Source of the DNA: Actinomycetota bacterium
Lineage (GTDB): Bacteria; Actinomycetota; Acidimicrobiia; Spongiisociales; UBA11373
Direction: 5' to 3'
Assembly (NCBI GenBank): GCA_020444505.1
Contig: JAHLKU010000016.1
Coordinates: forward strand, 1 to 48,489
Length of the DNA: 48,489 nucleotides
This document shows, piece by piece, positions 31,425 to 39,577 of this stretch (position 1 is the first letter of the stretch; every line of letters begins with the position of its first letter). The notes beneath the pieces were generated by a model, which worked only from the letters and a program-made list of their open reading frames with translations, had not been told where the DNA came from and made no database searches. A program made the position numbers and the translations under genes.

Positions 31425-32495
31425 CGTGCCGGAGAAGGACTCCACGGACACGGTGTGGCGTTCGAGGGCGGCCGGGTCGGGGGCGGCGCCGGCACCCGGA
31501 ACCTCCGGCAGGGCGAGGTGGCCGTCCACCATCAGCCACGGCACGGCGGTCAGGTCGTCGGCGTAGTGCCGGGAGGACGGCGGCAGGTCGGCCGGCAGCG
31601 TCATCCCCGGCAGCGAAGCCAGCGCCAGCGCGGCCGCCTTGCCCACCCCGCTCTCCAGCATCCCGCCGCACCACACCGGCACCCCTGCGGCGACCGCAAC
31701 GTCGTGGGCGGCGGCTGCGGCGGCGAGCCCGCCCATCCGGGCCGGCTTCAGGTTGAGGGCTCCGGCCGCCCCGGCGGCGAGGGCCCGCACCGCGTCCTCC
31801 GGTGAGGCGATGGACTCGTCGAGGCACACCGGGGTGTCGATGGCGGCGGCGAGCCGGGCGTGGGCGCCCAGGTCGCCTGCGGCGAAGGGTTGCTCGATGA
31901 ACGACAGGCCGAAGCGATCGAGCGCCGCCGCCTCGGCGGGGTCGGCGGGGTCGAACGTGCCGTTGGCGTCCACCGCCAGGTCGTGGTGGGGCAGCGCGTC
32001 GCGGACCGCCCGGACGCGGTCGACGCTGCGGCCGGGGGCCACCTTCAGCTTGATGCGGCGGTAGCCCTCGGCGGCGAGGGCCTCGGCTGCGGCAGGCAGG
32101 CCGGGGAGCGCGATGCCGAGGCCCAGCACGGCACCGACGGCGACGCGGGGGCGGGAGCCTCCCAGGTGGCGCCACAGGGGCCGTCCGGCCGCCGCCGCCG
32201 CCAGGTCGGCGCGAGCGGCCTCGAGGGCGTGGCGGGCGGACGGGGGGCCGCCGCCTGCCGCGGCTCCGCCGGCCGCGAGGGAGGAGCGCAGCCATGCACG
32301 GCACTCCTCGAGCGTCTCGCGGCTGTACCCGGGGATCGGCCCGCACTCGCCCCATCCCTCGGCTCCTCGTGCCGTGAGGCGGAGGAGCAGGACCCGGTGG
32401 TCGCGCACCTCGGACGCGCCGCTGCGATGGGGACGGCGGAGCGGGAGGACGGCCTCGACCAGGAGCGCATCTGCAGGCGGGGTCGGGGAGGTCAT
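31422..32495 (-). CDS. menC: o-Succinylbenzoate synthase (enolase superfamily)
   Basis: A 357-residue enolase-superfamily enzyme with the OSBS pattern. K149-x-K151 sits in RRIKLKVAPG. The metal ligands are D176 (VDANGTF), E201 (IEQPF) and D226 (CLDES), and a second catalytic Lys is K250 (LNLKPARMGGL). The segment VPVWCGGMLESGVGKAAALALASLPG is characteristic of actinobacterial MenC. It forms o-succinylbenzoate for menaquinone synthesis, though N-acylamino-acid racemase activity is known in this group. No other men gene is in the window. TACCAT lies 8 nt before the ATG. Confidence 0.9.
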   Translation of the reverse strand: MTSPTPPADALLVEAVLPLRRPHRSGASEVRDHRVLLLRLTARGAEGWGECGPIPGYSRETLEECRAWLRSSLAAGGAAAGGGPPSARHALEAARADLAAAAAGRPLWRHLGGSRPRVAVGAVLGLGIALPGLPAAAEALAAEGYRRIKLKVAPGRSVDRVRAVRDALPHHDLAVDANGTFDPADPAEAAALDRFGLSFIEQPFAAGDLGAHARLAAAIDTPVCLDESIASPEDAVRALAAGAAGALNLKPARMGGLAAAAAAHDVAVAAGVPVWCGGMLESGVGKAAALALASLPGMTLPADLPPSSRHYADDLTAVPWLMVDGHLALPEVPGAGAAPDPAALERHTVSVESFSGT

Positions 32496-32503
32496 CGACG
32501 CCG

Positions 32504-32509
32504 ATGGTA
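32504..32509 (-). promoter_or_regulatory. Leaderless-type -10 element (TACCAT) for menC
   Basis: TACCAT, 8 nt before the ATG at 32495 on the minus strand, in the divergent region shared with the Thr-rich lipoprotein gene. Confidence 0.4.
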
Positions 32510-32521
32510 CCGGTGGTGCGG

Positions 32522-32563
32522 CGGCGCCCCGGGTGAGTGCGCCGGCGCCCCGGGTGAGTGCGC
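32522..32563. repeat. 21-bp tandem repeat, two exact copies
   Basis: Two head-to-tail copies (32522-32542 and 32543-32563) of a unit that begins CGGCGCCCCGGG and ends GTGCGC. It lies between the menC -10 and the TACCCT -10 (32581-32586) of the divergent lipoprotein gene, so it may be a regulator site or simple slippage. Confidence 0.9.
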
Positions 32564-32609
32564 CGGCCGGGTCCCGGCGATACCCTGGCGGCCGACACGA
32601 GGAGGAGCA

Positions 32610-33362
32610 GTGACGACACGATCCCGATGGGTGCCGATCGCGGCGGTGCTGGCGCTGGCACTGGCAGTGGTGGCATGCGGAGACGAGGGCAGCGTCCTGG
32701 GCGCCGGCTCCTCGACCACGTCCACCGAGGCGGCGGCGACGGCGCCGACGACCACCGAGGCGACCACGTCCACCGAGACCACGGCGACGACCGCCGCACC
32801 GACCACGACGACGACGGTGCCGCCGACGACCACCACCAGCACGACGACCACCACCACGACCACCGTGCCCGGCCCTGCGTTCGAGTTCCGGGTGGACGGC
32901 CTGGGCATCGCGGACTTCGGGGGCACTCCCTCCGACGTGGTGGATGCGGTACGGGCACGCCTGGGATTCAACGAGACCGCCGACAGCGGGTGGGGTCCCG
33001 CCTGGGGCTCCTACGGCGCCTGTCCCGGCACCGAGTATCGCCAGGTCGAGTTCCAGGGCCTGGTGCTGCAGTTCACCGACGCCGACCTGTTCCAACCGGC
33101 CGGCACCCGGCACTTCTTCGCATGGTCGTACGATGGGACCCCGGCGGGCATCGCCCCCGCCGGCATCGATGTCGGTACGACGGTGGCCGACCTGCAGGCC
33201 CTGTACCCGACGGTGGTGCTGGCCTACGACGACCTCTACTTCGGCGACGTGTTCCGGGTGGACCCCGGTGTGAACGGCCAGCAGTTGTGGGGGATGCTCA
33301 CCGGGCCCGACCCCGGCGACACGGTGACGTACCTCACCGGCGGCTACGGCTGCGGCGAGTAG
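32610..33362 (+). CDS. Lipoprotein with Thr-rich linker, function unknown
   Basis: A 250-residue protein: a lipoprotein signal (LALAVVACGD, Cys about 23), a low-complexity Thr/Ser/Ala/Pro linker (about 33-87, with long runs of T), and a globular domain with two Cys (YGACPGTEY and GGYGCGE at the very end) that may pair. The pattern FEFRVDGLGIADFGGTPSDVVDAV suggests a repeated alpha/beta module, but I recognise no family. Similar linkers occur in the candidate selenoprotein and are common in Acidimicrobiia-like genomes. GTG start at 32610 with GGAGGAG upstream and TACCCT 23 nt before. Confidence 0.75.
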   Translation: MTTRSRWVPIAAVLALALAVVACGDEGSVLGAGSSTTSTEAAATAPTTTEATTSTETTATTAAPTTTTTVPPTTTTSTTTTTTTTVPGPAFEFRVDGLGIADFGGTPSDVVDAVRARLGFNETADSGWGPAWGSYGACPGTEYRQVEFQGLVLQFTDADLFQPAGTRHFFAWSYDGTPAGIAPAGIDVGTTVADLQALYPTVVLAYDDLYFGDVFRVDPGVNGQQLWGMLTGPDPGDTVTYLTGGYGCGE

Positions 33363-33379
33363 GGGATCAGACGACGCGA

Positions 33380-33409
33380 CGGCGCCCGGGGCGGGAGCCC
33401 CGGGCGCCG
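33380..33409. terminator. 12-bp GC-rich hairpin, bidirectional terminator
   Basis: CGGCGCCCGGGG (33380-33391), loop CGGGAG, CCCCGGGCGCCG (33398-33409): a perfect stem midway between the convergent lipoprotein and binding-protein genes. It lacks a T-tract on either side. Confidence 0.7.
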
Positions 33410-33425
33410 CTGCGTGTGGGTGCGA

Positions 33426-34379
33426 TCAGCCCGCGGACGCGGCCAGGTCGCTGATGGAGTCGATGCCGTAGGAGGCGGCGACCTCGGCGGTCACCACCAG
33501 CGCGTTCTTGTCCTCTGCGGGAGCGGAGGCCAGCACCGAGATGCCGAGCCCCCCGTAGGCGATCGAGATGGCCTCGTGCACGGTGGCCGTGTCGCCCTCC
33601 GGGGAGACCCCCAGGAAGTTGGCGAGTGTGCCGGCGTACTCGGGCACGAAGTCGATCTCGCCGGACTCGAGGGCCGGCTTGACGATCTCGCGGCTGCCGA
33701 GGTTCAACTTCCGTTCCACCGCGTAGCCGGCGCCCTCCATGGCCTGGGCGTAGACCTCGGCGAGGATCTCGCTCTCGCCGAAGTTGAACGACGACACGAC
33801 GATCGGGTCGTTGCCCATGCCCTCGGCGGGGGCCATGGTCTCGTACCCGTGCTCGGTGAGCCACCGGGCGGCGATCGCTGCAGGGTCGTCTCCGTCGACG
33901 CTCTGCTGGCGGTTCAACTCGGTGAGCCCGGCGGTGTCGATCTGTGCGCTGACACCGTCGATCAGCGCCACGAAGTCGGCGCCGAGGGCATCCACGACGT
34001 CGGTGCGGACCACCGGCGTGATGTTCTCCACCGGGTTGAGGCCGATGTCGTCGTCGAGCAGCACCCAGCCGTTCACGGCGATCAGCGGGTTGGTGCTGAA
34101 CAGCAGCGCCACATCGATCTCGCCGCCCTCGAGGGCCGTGCTGGTGAGCGGGCCGCCCGAGTCGAGGGCCTTGAAGTCGGCGAACTCGATGCCGGCTTCG
34201 TTGAGGCCGATCATGCACGAGGGCCGGGTCGGGCACTCCGGCGGGCCGCCGAAGACCAGGTTGGACGCCACGGTGGCGTCGTTCGCACCTTCACCCGGCC
34301 CATCGTCGCCGCACGCTGCAGCCAGCAGCGCGAACGCCAGAAGGGCCGCCCCGAAGGCGCGCCAGCGGATGTTCCGCAT
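33426..34379 (-). CDS. Compatible-solute ABC transporter binding protein with circularly permuted lobes
   Basis: A 317-residue lipoprotein (LLAAACGDD, Cys23) of the OpuAC/ProX glycine betaine-choline binding family. Usual members start with the FNFxESEILAE segment and end with LNxxVDVDGxDPxxVAxxWL. Here the order is reversed. GGPPECPTRPSC comes at 44-55 and GEIDVALLFSTNP at 86-98, and LNRQQSVDGDDPAAIAARWL spans 155-174. Only then come FNFGESEILAEVYAQ (198-212), LNLGSREIVKPALESGEIDFVPEYAGT (from 225) and SISDLA (308-313). Each half appears once, so this is a circular permutation. The ATG at 34379 was chosen for its GAGGAG 9 nt upstream over a TTG at 34388. Confidence 0.87.
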   Translation of the reverse strand: MRNIRWRAFGAALLAFALLAAACGDDGPGEGANDATVASNLVFGGPPECPTRPSCMIGLNEAGIEFADFKALDSGGPLTSTALEGGEIDVALLFSTNPLIAVNGWVLLDDDIGLNPVENITPVVRTDVVDALGADFVALIDGVSAQIDTAGLTELNRQQSVDGDDPAAIAARWLTEHGYETMAPAEGMGNDPIVVSSFNFGESEILAEVYAQAMEGAGYAVERKLNLGSREIVKPALESGEIDFVPEYAGTLANFLGVSPEGDTATVHEAISIAYGGLGISVLASAPAEDKNALVVTAEVAASYGIDSISDLAASAG

Positions 34380-34467
34380 GGGTATCAACTCCTCACGATT
34401 GCAGTCTGGTCAACCTAACAACGTCGGGCGGCGGGGGATGATTCCGGCGGCGCACCGGCCGCCCCGG

Positions 34468-35217
34468 TCACCCGGCCGTCGCGGCAGCGCGATCCCCCGC
34501 GCCGGCGATGCCGCGGGGGATCGCCCACCGCTCGCCGAACGCGAAGAGCGCCTCGGTGGCCACGGCCAGCAGCGCCACCAGGACGGCGCCTGCGAACACC
34601 TGGACGTCGTCCTGCTGCGCGAACCCGTCGATGATGAAGCGGCCGAGGCCTCCCCACGCCACCAGCGCCCCCAGCGTGGCCGTGGCCACCACCTGCACCG
34701 AGGCCACCCGCATCGCGGCGTAGACGACCGGCATCGCCATCGGCACTTCGATGCTCCGCAGGATCTGCCGCTCGGTGAGGCCCATGCCCCTGGCGGCCTC
34801 GACCGTGCCCGGGTCGACGTCGCGCACCGCAGTGAACCCGTTGGCGAAGATGGGCGGCACGGCGAGGGCGAGCAGGGCGACGAAGGTGGGCCAGAAGCCG
34901 AGGCCGCTCGAGATGGGGGAGAACTCCCACCCGAAGAGGTCGATGCCCCTGGCCAGCTCGATCGTGAAGGGCAGCGCCAGGGCGAGGATGCCGAACGACG
35001 GGATCGCCCGCCCCAGATTGACCACCGTGACCACCAGTCCGCCGCCCCGATTGCGGTGCCCCAGCGCCAGGGCGGGCGGCAGGGCCACGGCGAGGGCGAC
35101 GGCCATCGTGAACGCCGACAACTGGACGTGCTCGAAGACCCGGTTCAGGATGCCCGACTCGCCCCACCAGTTGGCGGCGGTGCCGAACCACGAGGCCACG
35201 TCGCCGAGGAAGCTCAT
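34468..35217 (-). CDS. Compatible-solute ABC transporter permease 1 (OpuCB/ProW-like)
   Basis: A 249-residue inner-membrane permease with about six segments. The EAA-type loop that contacts the ATPase is EAARGMGLTERQILRSIEVPMAMPVVYAAMR. It pairs with the permease encoded upstream (ATGA overlap at 35214-35217), forming a heterodimer as in OpuC-type systems. The binding-protein gene follows 88 bp downstream. Expected substrates are glycine betaine, choline, carnitine or proline betaine. Confidence 0.9.
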   Translation of the reverse strand: MSFLGDVASWFGTAANWWGESGILNRVFEHVQLSAFTMAVALAVALPPALALGHRNRGGGLVVTVVNLGRAIPSFGILALALPFTIELARGIDLFGWEFSPISSGLGFWPTFVALLALAVPPIFANGFTAVRDVDPGTVEAARGMGLTERQILRSIEVPMAMPVVYAAMRVASVQVVATATLGALVAWGGLGRFIIDGFAQQDDVQVFAGAVLVALLAVATEALFAFGERWAIPRGIAGAGDRAAATAG

Positions 35218-35885
35218 CCCGCCCCCCTCCGGCGCGCCCACGGGGTGAGCGCCCGTTCGCCGCCCGCCAGCAGGAGGTCGATGATCACCGCCAGCAGCAC
35301 CGAGAGGGCCACGCCGACGATGATCTGGGTCCAGAAGAACGAGTTCAGGCCGCGCAGGATGAAGAAGCCGAGGCCGCCCTGGCCGATGATGGAGGTCACC
35401 GTCACCAGGCCGATCACGGTGACGGCGGCGATGCGGATGCCGGCCACGATCACCGGCATCGCCAGCGGCAACTCGATCTCGAAGAACAGCCTGCGTCGGG
35501 TGTAGCCCATCCCCACCGCCGCCTCTCGCACCTCGGGGGAGACGCCGTCGATGCCGGCGACGATGTTGCGGATGAGGATCAGCAGCGTGTACGACACGAG
35601 GCCGATCTCGGCGGTGAGCGTGCTGAGGCCGGTGAACGGCACCAGCAGGGCGAACAGCGCCAGGCTGGGGATGGTGTACAGGATGCCGGTCACCCAGGTG
35701 ATGGGCGCGTAGGTGCGGCGCCACCGCAGCGCCACCAGCGACAGGCCCATCGCGATCACGAGCCCGATGCCGATGGCGATGGCCGTCAGCGTCAGGTGCT
35801 CCACCACCCGGTCCCAGATGGCGCCCAGGTTGCGGCCCACCCAGTCCCAGCGGAAGAAGGGCCCGGCGGCCTGGGCGGTGATCAC
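35214..35885 (-). CDS. Compatible-solute ABC transporter permease 2 (OpuCD/ProW-like)
   Basis: A 223-residue permease with the EAA loop EVREAAVGMGYTRRRLFFEIELPLAMPVIVAGIR and the segment VTVTSIIGQGGLGFFILRGLN typical of OpuB/OpuC/YehW-type subunits. GTG start overlaps the ATPase stop (GTGA). It carries no fused binding domain, unlike OpuA-type subunits, in keeping with a separate binding protein in this operon. Confidence 0.9.
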   Translation of the reverse strand: MITAQAAGPFFRWDWVGRNLGAIWDRVVEHLTLTAIAIGIGLVIAMGLSLVALRWRRTYAPITWVTGILYTIPSLALFALLVPFTGLSTLTAEIGLVSYTLLILIRNIVAGIDGVSPEVREAAVGMGYTRRRLFFEIELPLAMPVIVAGIRIAAVTVIGLVTVTSIIGQGGLGFFILRGLNSFFWTQIIVGVALSVLLAVIIDLLLAGGERALTPWARRRGAG

Positions 35886-36988
35886 TGGACGATCTCCCTG
35901 CTGATCTCCTCGATCGTGAGCATGCCGAGGTAGCGGGCGCCGTCGAACACCGGGGCCACCCGGCTGTGGCTGGTGATGACGGCGTCCAGGGCGTCACGGA
36001 GCGAGTCGTCGGGGCCGAGCGCCGTTGCGAACGGGCGCGGCTCCAGGTCGGCGGGGGCGGCGCCGCCGTCCAGGTCGGAACCGGCTGCCCAGCCCACCAC
36101 GAGGCCGCCGCGGCGGATGCCGAACCAGTCCAGGCCGTGCTGCGCCATGGCGGCACCGGCCTCGGCGGCGGTGGCGGCCGCATCCACGATCGGCCCCTCC
36201 ACCAGCGTGGCGTCCCGCACCGCGATCAGCGACAGCCGCTTGATGCCCCGATCGGAGCCGAGGAACCCCTCGACGAAGGCATCGGCGGGGGAGCGGAGGA
36301 TCTCCGCAGGGGGGGCGTACTGCTCGAGCACACCGCCCACGTTGAGGATCGCCACCCGGTCGCCCAGTTTGATGGCCTCGTCGACGTCGTGGGTCACCAG
36401 CACGATCGTCTTGCGGAGCCGGGCCTGCAGGTCCAACAGCTCGTCCTGGAGGCGGGCCCTGACGATGGGGTCCACCGCCCCGAACGGCTCGTCCATCAGC
36501 AGCACGGGCGGGTCGGCCGCCAGCGCGCGCGCCACCCCCACCCGCTGCCGCTGGCCGCCGGACAGCTCCGACGGGTAGCGGTCCCGCATCGCAGGGTCGA
36601 GGTCGGCCAGGTCGATCAACTCGTCGATGCGCGCCTCGATCCGGGGGCGCTCCCACCCGAGCAGGCGGGGCACGGTGGCGATGTTGTCGGCGATGGTGCG
36701 GTGCGGGAACAGGCCGATCTGCTGGATGACGTAGCCGATGCTGCGGCGCAGCTCCGGGGCCGGCACCGCCGTCACGTCGGCCCCGGCGACCGTGATCGTG
36801 CCGGACGTGGGCTCGATGAGCCGGTTGATCATCTTGAGGGTGGTGGTCTTGCCGCACCCCGACGGCCCCACCAGCACCACCACCTCGCCCTCGGCCACCT
36901 CCAGGGTGAGCCGGTCCACCGCCGGGTGGTCGGTGCCGGGGAACACCTTGGTGACGGCGTCGAGACGGATCATCGGGCTGTCGCTCAT
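35882..36988 (-). CDS. Compatible-solute ABC transporter ATPase with C-terminal CBS domains (OpuCA/ProV-like)
   Basis: A 368-residue ATPase. Walker A is GPSGCGKT, the signature is LSGGQRQRVGVARALA and Walker B is VLLMDEPFGAVDP. After about residue 240 two CBS-type modules follow (LIAVRDATLVEGPIVD..., then SLRDALDAVITSHSRVAPVFDGARYLGMLTIEEI), which in OpuA-type transporters sense ionic strength or cyclic di-AMP. The start at 36988 has GGGAGG upstream; a start at 36973 would remove five residues. It is the first gene of the four-gene operon (ATPase, two permeases, binding protein). Confidence 0.92.
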   Translation of the reverse strand: MSDSPMIRLDAVTKVFPGTDHPAVDRLTLEVAEGEVVVLVGPSGCGKTTTLKMINRLIEPTSGTITVAGADVTAVPAPELRRSIGYVIQQIGLFPHRTIADNIATVPRLLGWERPRIEARIDELIDLADLDPAMRDRYPSELSGGQRQRVGVARALAADPPVLLMDEPFGAVDPIVRARLQDELLDLQARLRKTIVLVTHDVDEAIKLGDRVAILNVGGVLEQYAPPAEILRSPADAFVEGFLGSDRGIKRLSLIAVRDATLVEGPIVDAAATAAEAGAAMAQHGLDWFGIRRGGLVVGWAAGSDLDGGAAPADLEPRPFATALGPDDSLRDALDAVITSHSRVAPVFDGARYLGMLTIEEISREIVQ

Positions 36989-37034
36989 GGCCCTCCCGGC
37001 CGGGTGGCGCACCTTAGGCGATCCGGCGCGGGGG

Positions 37035-38171
37035 CTACCCGGGCGGCGGGCCGATGCGCTCCCAGGAGAACGTGCCGTCGGCGCCGGGCTCGCGGCCGAA
37101 GTGGCCGTGGTACGAGGTGGGCACGTAGATGGGGCGCCGCAGCCCGAGGTACTCGATGATCCCGTTCGGGGTCAGCGGGTACCCGCGGACGTAGGCCTCG
37201 ATGTCGGCGTCGTCGGCCCGCGCCGTGCCGAAGGTGTCGAAGGACACCGCCGTGGGGTCGGCCCGCCCGATGGCGTAGGAGAGGCGCACCTCGATCTCGT
37301 CGGCGAGGCCGGCCGCCACCGCGTTCTTGGCGACGTGACGGGCCATGTACGAGGCGGAGCGGTCCACCTTGGTCGGGTCCTTCCCGCTGAACGCCCCGCC
37401 GCCGTGGCGGCCCCAGCCGCCGTACGTGTCGACGATGATCTTGCGCCCGGTGACGCCGGTGTCGCCCTCGGGCCCTCCGGTGACGAAGCGCCCGGTGGGG
37501 TTGACGAGCACCTCCATGCCGTCCCGCCACCACCGTGCACCGAGCACCGGGCGGACGATCTGCTCGGTCACCCGGGCCTTGAACTCGTCGTCCTCGGAGT
37601 GCCAGGACTCGTCGTGCTGGGTGGACAGCAGCACCGAGCGGACCCCGACCGGCTCCCTGCCCTCGTACTCCACGGTCACCTGCGACTTGGCGTCGGGGCG
37701 CAGGCCTTCGAACTCGCCGCTCACCCGCACCTCCGCCTGGCGGGCGACCAGGCCGTGGGCGAGCATGATCGGCAGCGGCATGAGCGCCTCGGTCTGGCGG
37801 GCGGCGTGGCCGAACATCATGCCCTGGTCCCCGGCGCCCCCGGTGTCCACCCCGAGGGCGATGTCGCCGCTCTGCACCTGGAGCCGGTCGAGCACCTCGG
37901 CGCCGTCGAGGTCGAACCCCGTCCCGGCGTCGTAGCCGATGTCGGCGATCGTGGAGCGGACGATGCCCTCGAGGTGGGGGCCGATGGCGTGGCCGGAGCG
38001 GATCTCGCCTGCGACGACGACGGTGGTCCCGGTCACGAGGATCTCGCAGGCCACCCGGGCGCACGGATCGTGCTCCAGCATGTGGTCGAGCACCGCATCG
38101 GCGATGCGATCGGCCACCTTGTCGGGGTGGCCCATCGAGACCGATTCGGAGGTGAAGAGATGGCGCGTCAC
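37035..38171 (-). CDS. metK: S-adenosylmethionine synthetase
   Basis: A 378-residue enzyme making S-adenosylmethionine from methionine and ATP. Family signatures are SESVSMGHPDKVADRIADAVLD near the N-terminus, GAGDQGMMFG (ATP/metal loop), and GGGAFSGKDPTKVDRSASYMARHVAKN. The N-terminus is a few residues shorter than in some bacteria. GTG start at 38171; the upstream TATCGT (38208-38203) may be its -10, giving a short leader. No SAM riboswitch could be recognised in the 71 bp between this gene and the SPOUT methyltransferase gene. Confidence 0.96.
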   Translation of the reverse strand: MTRHLFTSESVSMGHPDKVADRIADAVLDHMLEHDPCARVACEILVTGTTVVVAGEIRSGHAIGPHLEGIVRSTIADIGYDAGTGFDLDGAEVLDRLQVQSGDIALGVDTGGAGDQGMMFGHAARQTEALMPLPIMLAHGLVARQAEVRVSGEFEGLRPDAKSQVTVEYEGREPVGVRSVLLSTQHDESWHSEDDEFKARVTEQIVRPVLGARWWRDGMEVLVNPTGRFVTGGPEGDTGVTGRKIIVDTYGGWGRHGGGAFSGKDPTKVDRSASYMARHVAKNAVAAGLADEIEVRLSYAIGRADPTAVSFDTFGTARADDADIEAYVRGYPLTPNGIIEYLGLRRPIYVPTSYHGHFGREPGADGTFSWERIGPPPG

Positions 38172-38242
38172 GTCGGGGCCGGCTCCCTGCGGTCGATCGG
38201 GCCACGATACCCGGGCCGGGGACGCTCCCCGAACATCCCCCG

Positions 38243-38959
38243 TCACCCGGCGTAGAGGGCCACCGCCACGGAGGTGGCGAGGTTCAGGCTCGACACGCCG
38301 GGCCGCATCGGGATGGCGACCACGAGGTCGGCCGCCTCCCGCACGCCGGCCGAGAGGCCGTGCCGTTCCGAGCCGAACGCCAGCACCGCGTCGGGCGGCA
38401 GCGGCGCCGACCCGAGCGGCTCGCCGGCGGGGTCGAAGGCCGCCAGGAGCCGTCCCGTGGAGGGCAGGGCGGGGACGGCGGCGACCCCGATCGCGTAGTG
38501 GAGGCCGGCGCTGCCCCGGAGCGCGGCCGGGTCCCACGGGTCGCGATCGCCCGTGCTGAGCACGCCGGCGGCGCCGGCCGCTGCCGCCACCCTGATCACC
38601 GCCCCGAGGTTGCCGAGGTGGTTCGGCCGATCCAGCAGCACCACCCGTCCGGGACGGGCGAGGACGGCGTCGGCGGAGGTGCGGGGGCGGCGGGCGACCG
38701 CGACGGCGGGGGTGGGGACGGGCCGGGCTGCCATCGCCGAGAAGGCCTCCGCCGGGACCTCCGAGGCGGCGGCGACGACCGGCGCCAGGTCGGGTGCCAG
38801 GGCGGCCGCCAGGGCGGCGAGCGCCTCCCGGTCGGGGGTGGCGACCATCAGCACGTCGGCGCCGAACCGCACGGCGTGCTTGAGGGCGTGGAAGCCCTCC
38901 AGGACGGCGAGGGCGGGATCCCTGCGGGCGGCTGCGACGGCGGCGGGGGTGGCGTCCAC
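38243..38959 (-). CDS. TrmH/SpoU-family RNA methyltransferase-like protein
   Basis: A 238-residue SPOUT-fold protein. Motif 1 reads LLDRPNHLGNLGAVIRVAAAAGAAG, motif 2 AVLAFGSERHGLS and motif 3 AIPMRPGVSSLNLATSVAVALY. Compared with the gene at 28326-29138, motif 1 has DRPNHLGN instead of EKPGNLGT, and the N-terminal domain is shorter. The target RNA is unknown. GTG start; it follows the nitroreductase by 33 bp and is probably co-transcribed. Confidence 0.87.
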   Translation of the reverse strand: MDATPAAVAAARRDPALAVLEGFHALKHAVRFGADVLMVATPDREALAALAAALAPDLAPVVAAASEVPAEAFSAMAARPVPTPAVAVARRPRTSADAVLARPGRVVLLDRPNHLGNLGAVIRVAAAAGAAGVLSTGDRDPWDPAALRGSAGLHYAIGVAAVPALPSTGRLLAAFDPAGEPLGSAPLPPDAVLAFGSERHGLSAGVREAADLVVAIPMRPGVSSLNLATSVAVALYAG

Positions 38960-38992
38960 GGGGCCATGATGCCGCCCCGGGCCGTCGTGCGC

Positions 38993-39574
38993 CTACCCGC
39001 CCCAGGTCTCGTGGTGGGTGGTCTCGCTCCGGGGCCGTCGCCCTCGCCGCACCGAGGCGGTCGGCTCCTCCGGCAGGGGGTGGCCCACCGTGACCACGCC
39101 GAGCACCTCCACGCCGTCGGGGACGCCGAGCAGCGGGGCGATGCCCTCCAGGGCATGGGCGCCCAGGAACCCCGCCCCCAGGCCCTCGTCCACCGCCGCC
39201 TGCAGCATCAGCATCAGGGCCGCCCCGCCGTCCACCCACCACCATGGGATCGCCAGCGCGGCCGGGTCCTTGTCCGCCTCGGCGTACCGGGCGCGGTACA
39301 CGCCGGGCTCCACGCACAGCACCAGGTGGGCCGGCGCCGCCGACAGCCACGGGTCGCGGCCCCGGGCCCTCCACGCCGCTTCGCCCGCGAGGTCGGCGAT
39401 CCGGGCACGGCGGGTGGGGTCGGTGACCACGACCACCGACACGCCCTGGGCGAATCCCGCCGACGGCCCGCGGTGGGCGGCGGCGGCGATCCGTTGCAGG
39501 GCGTCGGGCGGCACCTGCTCGCGGCGGAAGCGGCGCACCATGCGCCGCTTCCGCATCAGGTCCCGGAACTCCAT
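38993..39574 (-). CDS. Nitroreductase-family flavoprotein
   Basis: A 193-residue FMN-dependent nitroreductase-fold protein. An N-terminal RKRRMVRRFRREQVPPDALQRI (FMN phosphate-binding Arg) is followed by AAAHRGPSAGFAQGVSVVVV and a C-terminal DEGLGAGFLGAHALEGIAPLLGVPDGVEVLGVVTVGHP. Substrate unknown; relatives reduce nitro compounds or quinones or act in F420 or B12 metabolism. It begins 3 nt after pntB stops and is thus the probable fourth gene of the transhydrogenase operon, suggesting an NAD(P)H link. The C-terminal tail is Arg-rich. Confidence 0.87.
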   Translation of the reverse strand: MEFRDLMRKRRMVRRFRREQVPPDALQRIAAAAHRGPSAGFAQGVSVVVVTDPTRRARIADLAGEAAWRARGRDPWLSAAPAHLVLCVEPGVYRARYAEADKDPAALAIPWWWVDGGAALMLMLQAAVDEGLGAGFLGAHALEGIAPLLGVPDGVEVLGVVTVGHPLPEEPTASVRRGRRPRSETTHHETWGG

Positions 39575-39577
39575 GGC

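Noticed and set aside
38172-38242. Possible SAM riboswitch upstream of metK
   Set aside because: The gap is only 71 bp and no SAM-I, SAM-II or SAM-IV type core was recognised.
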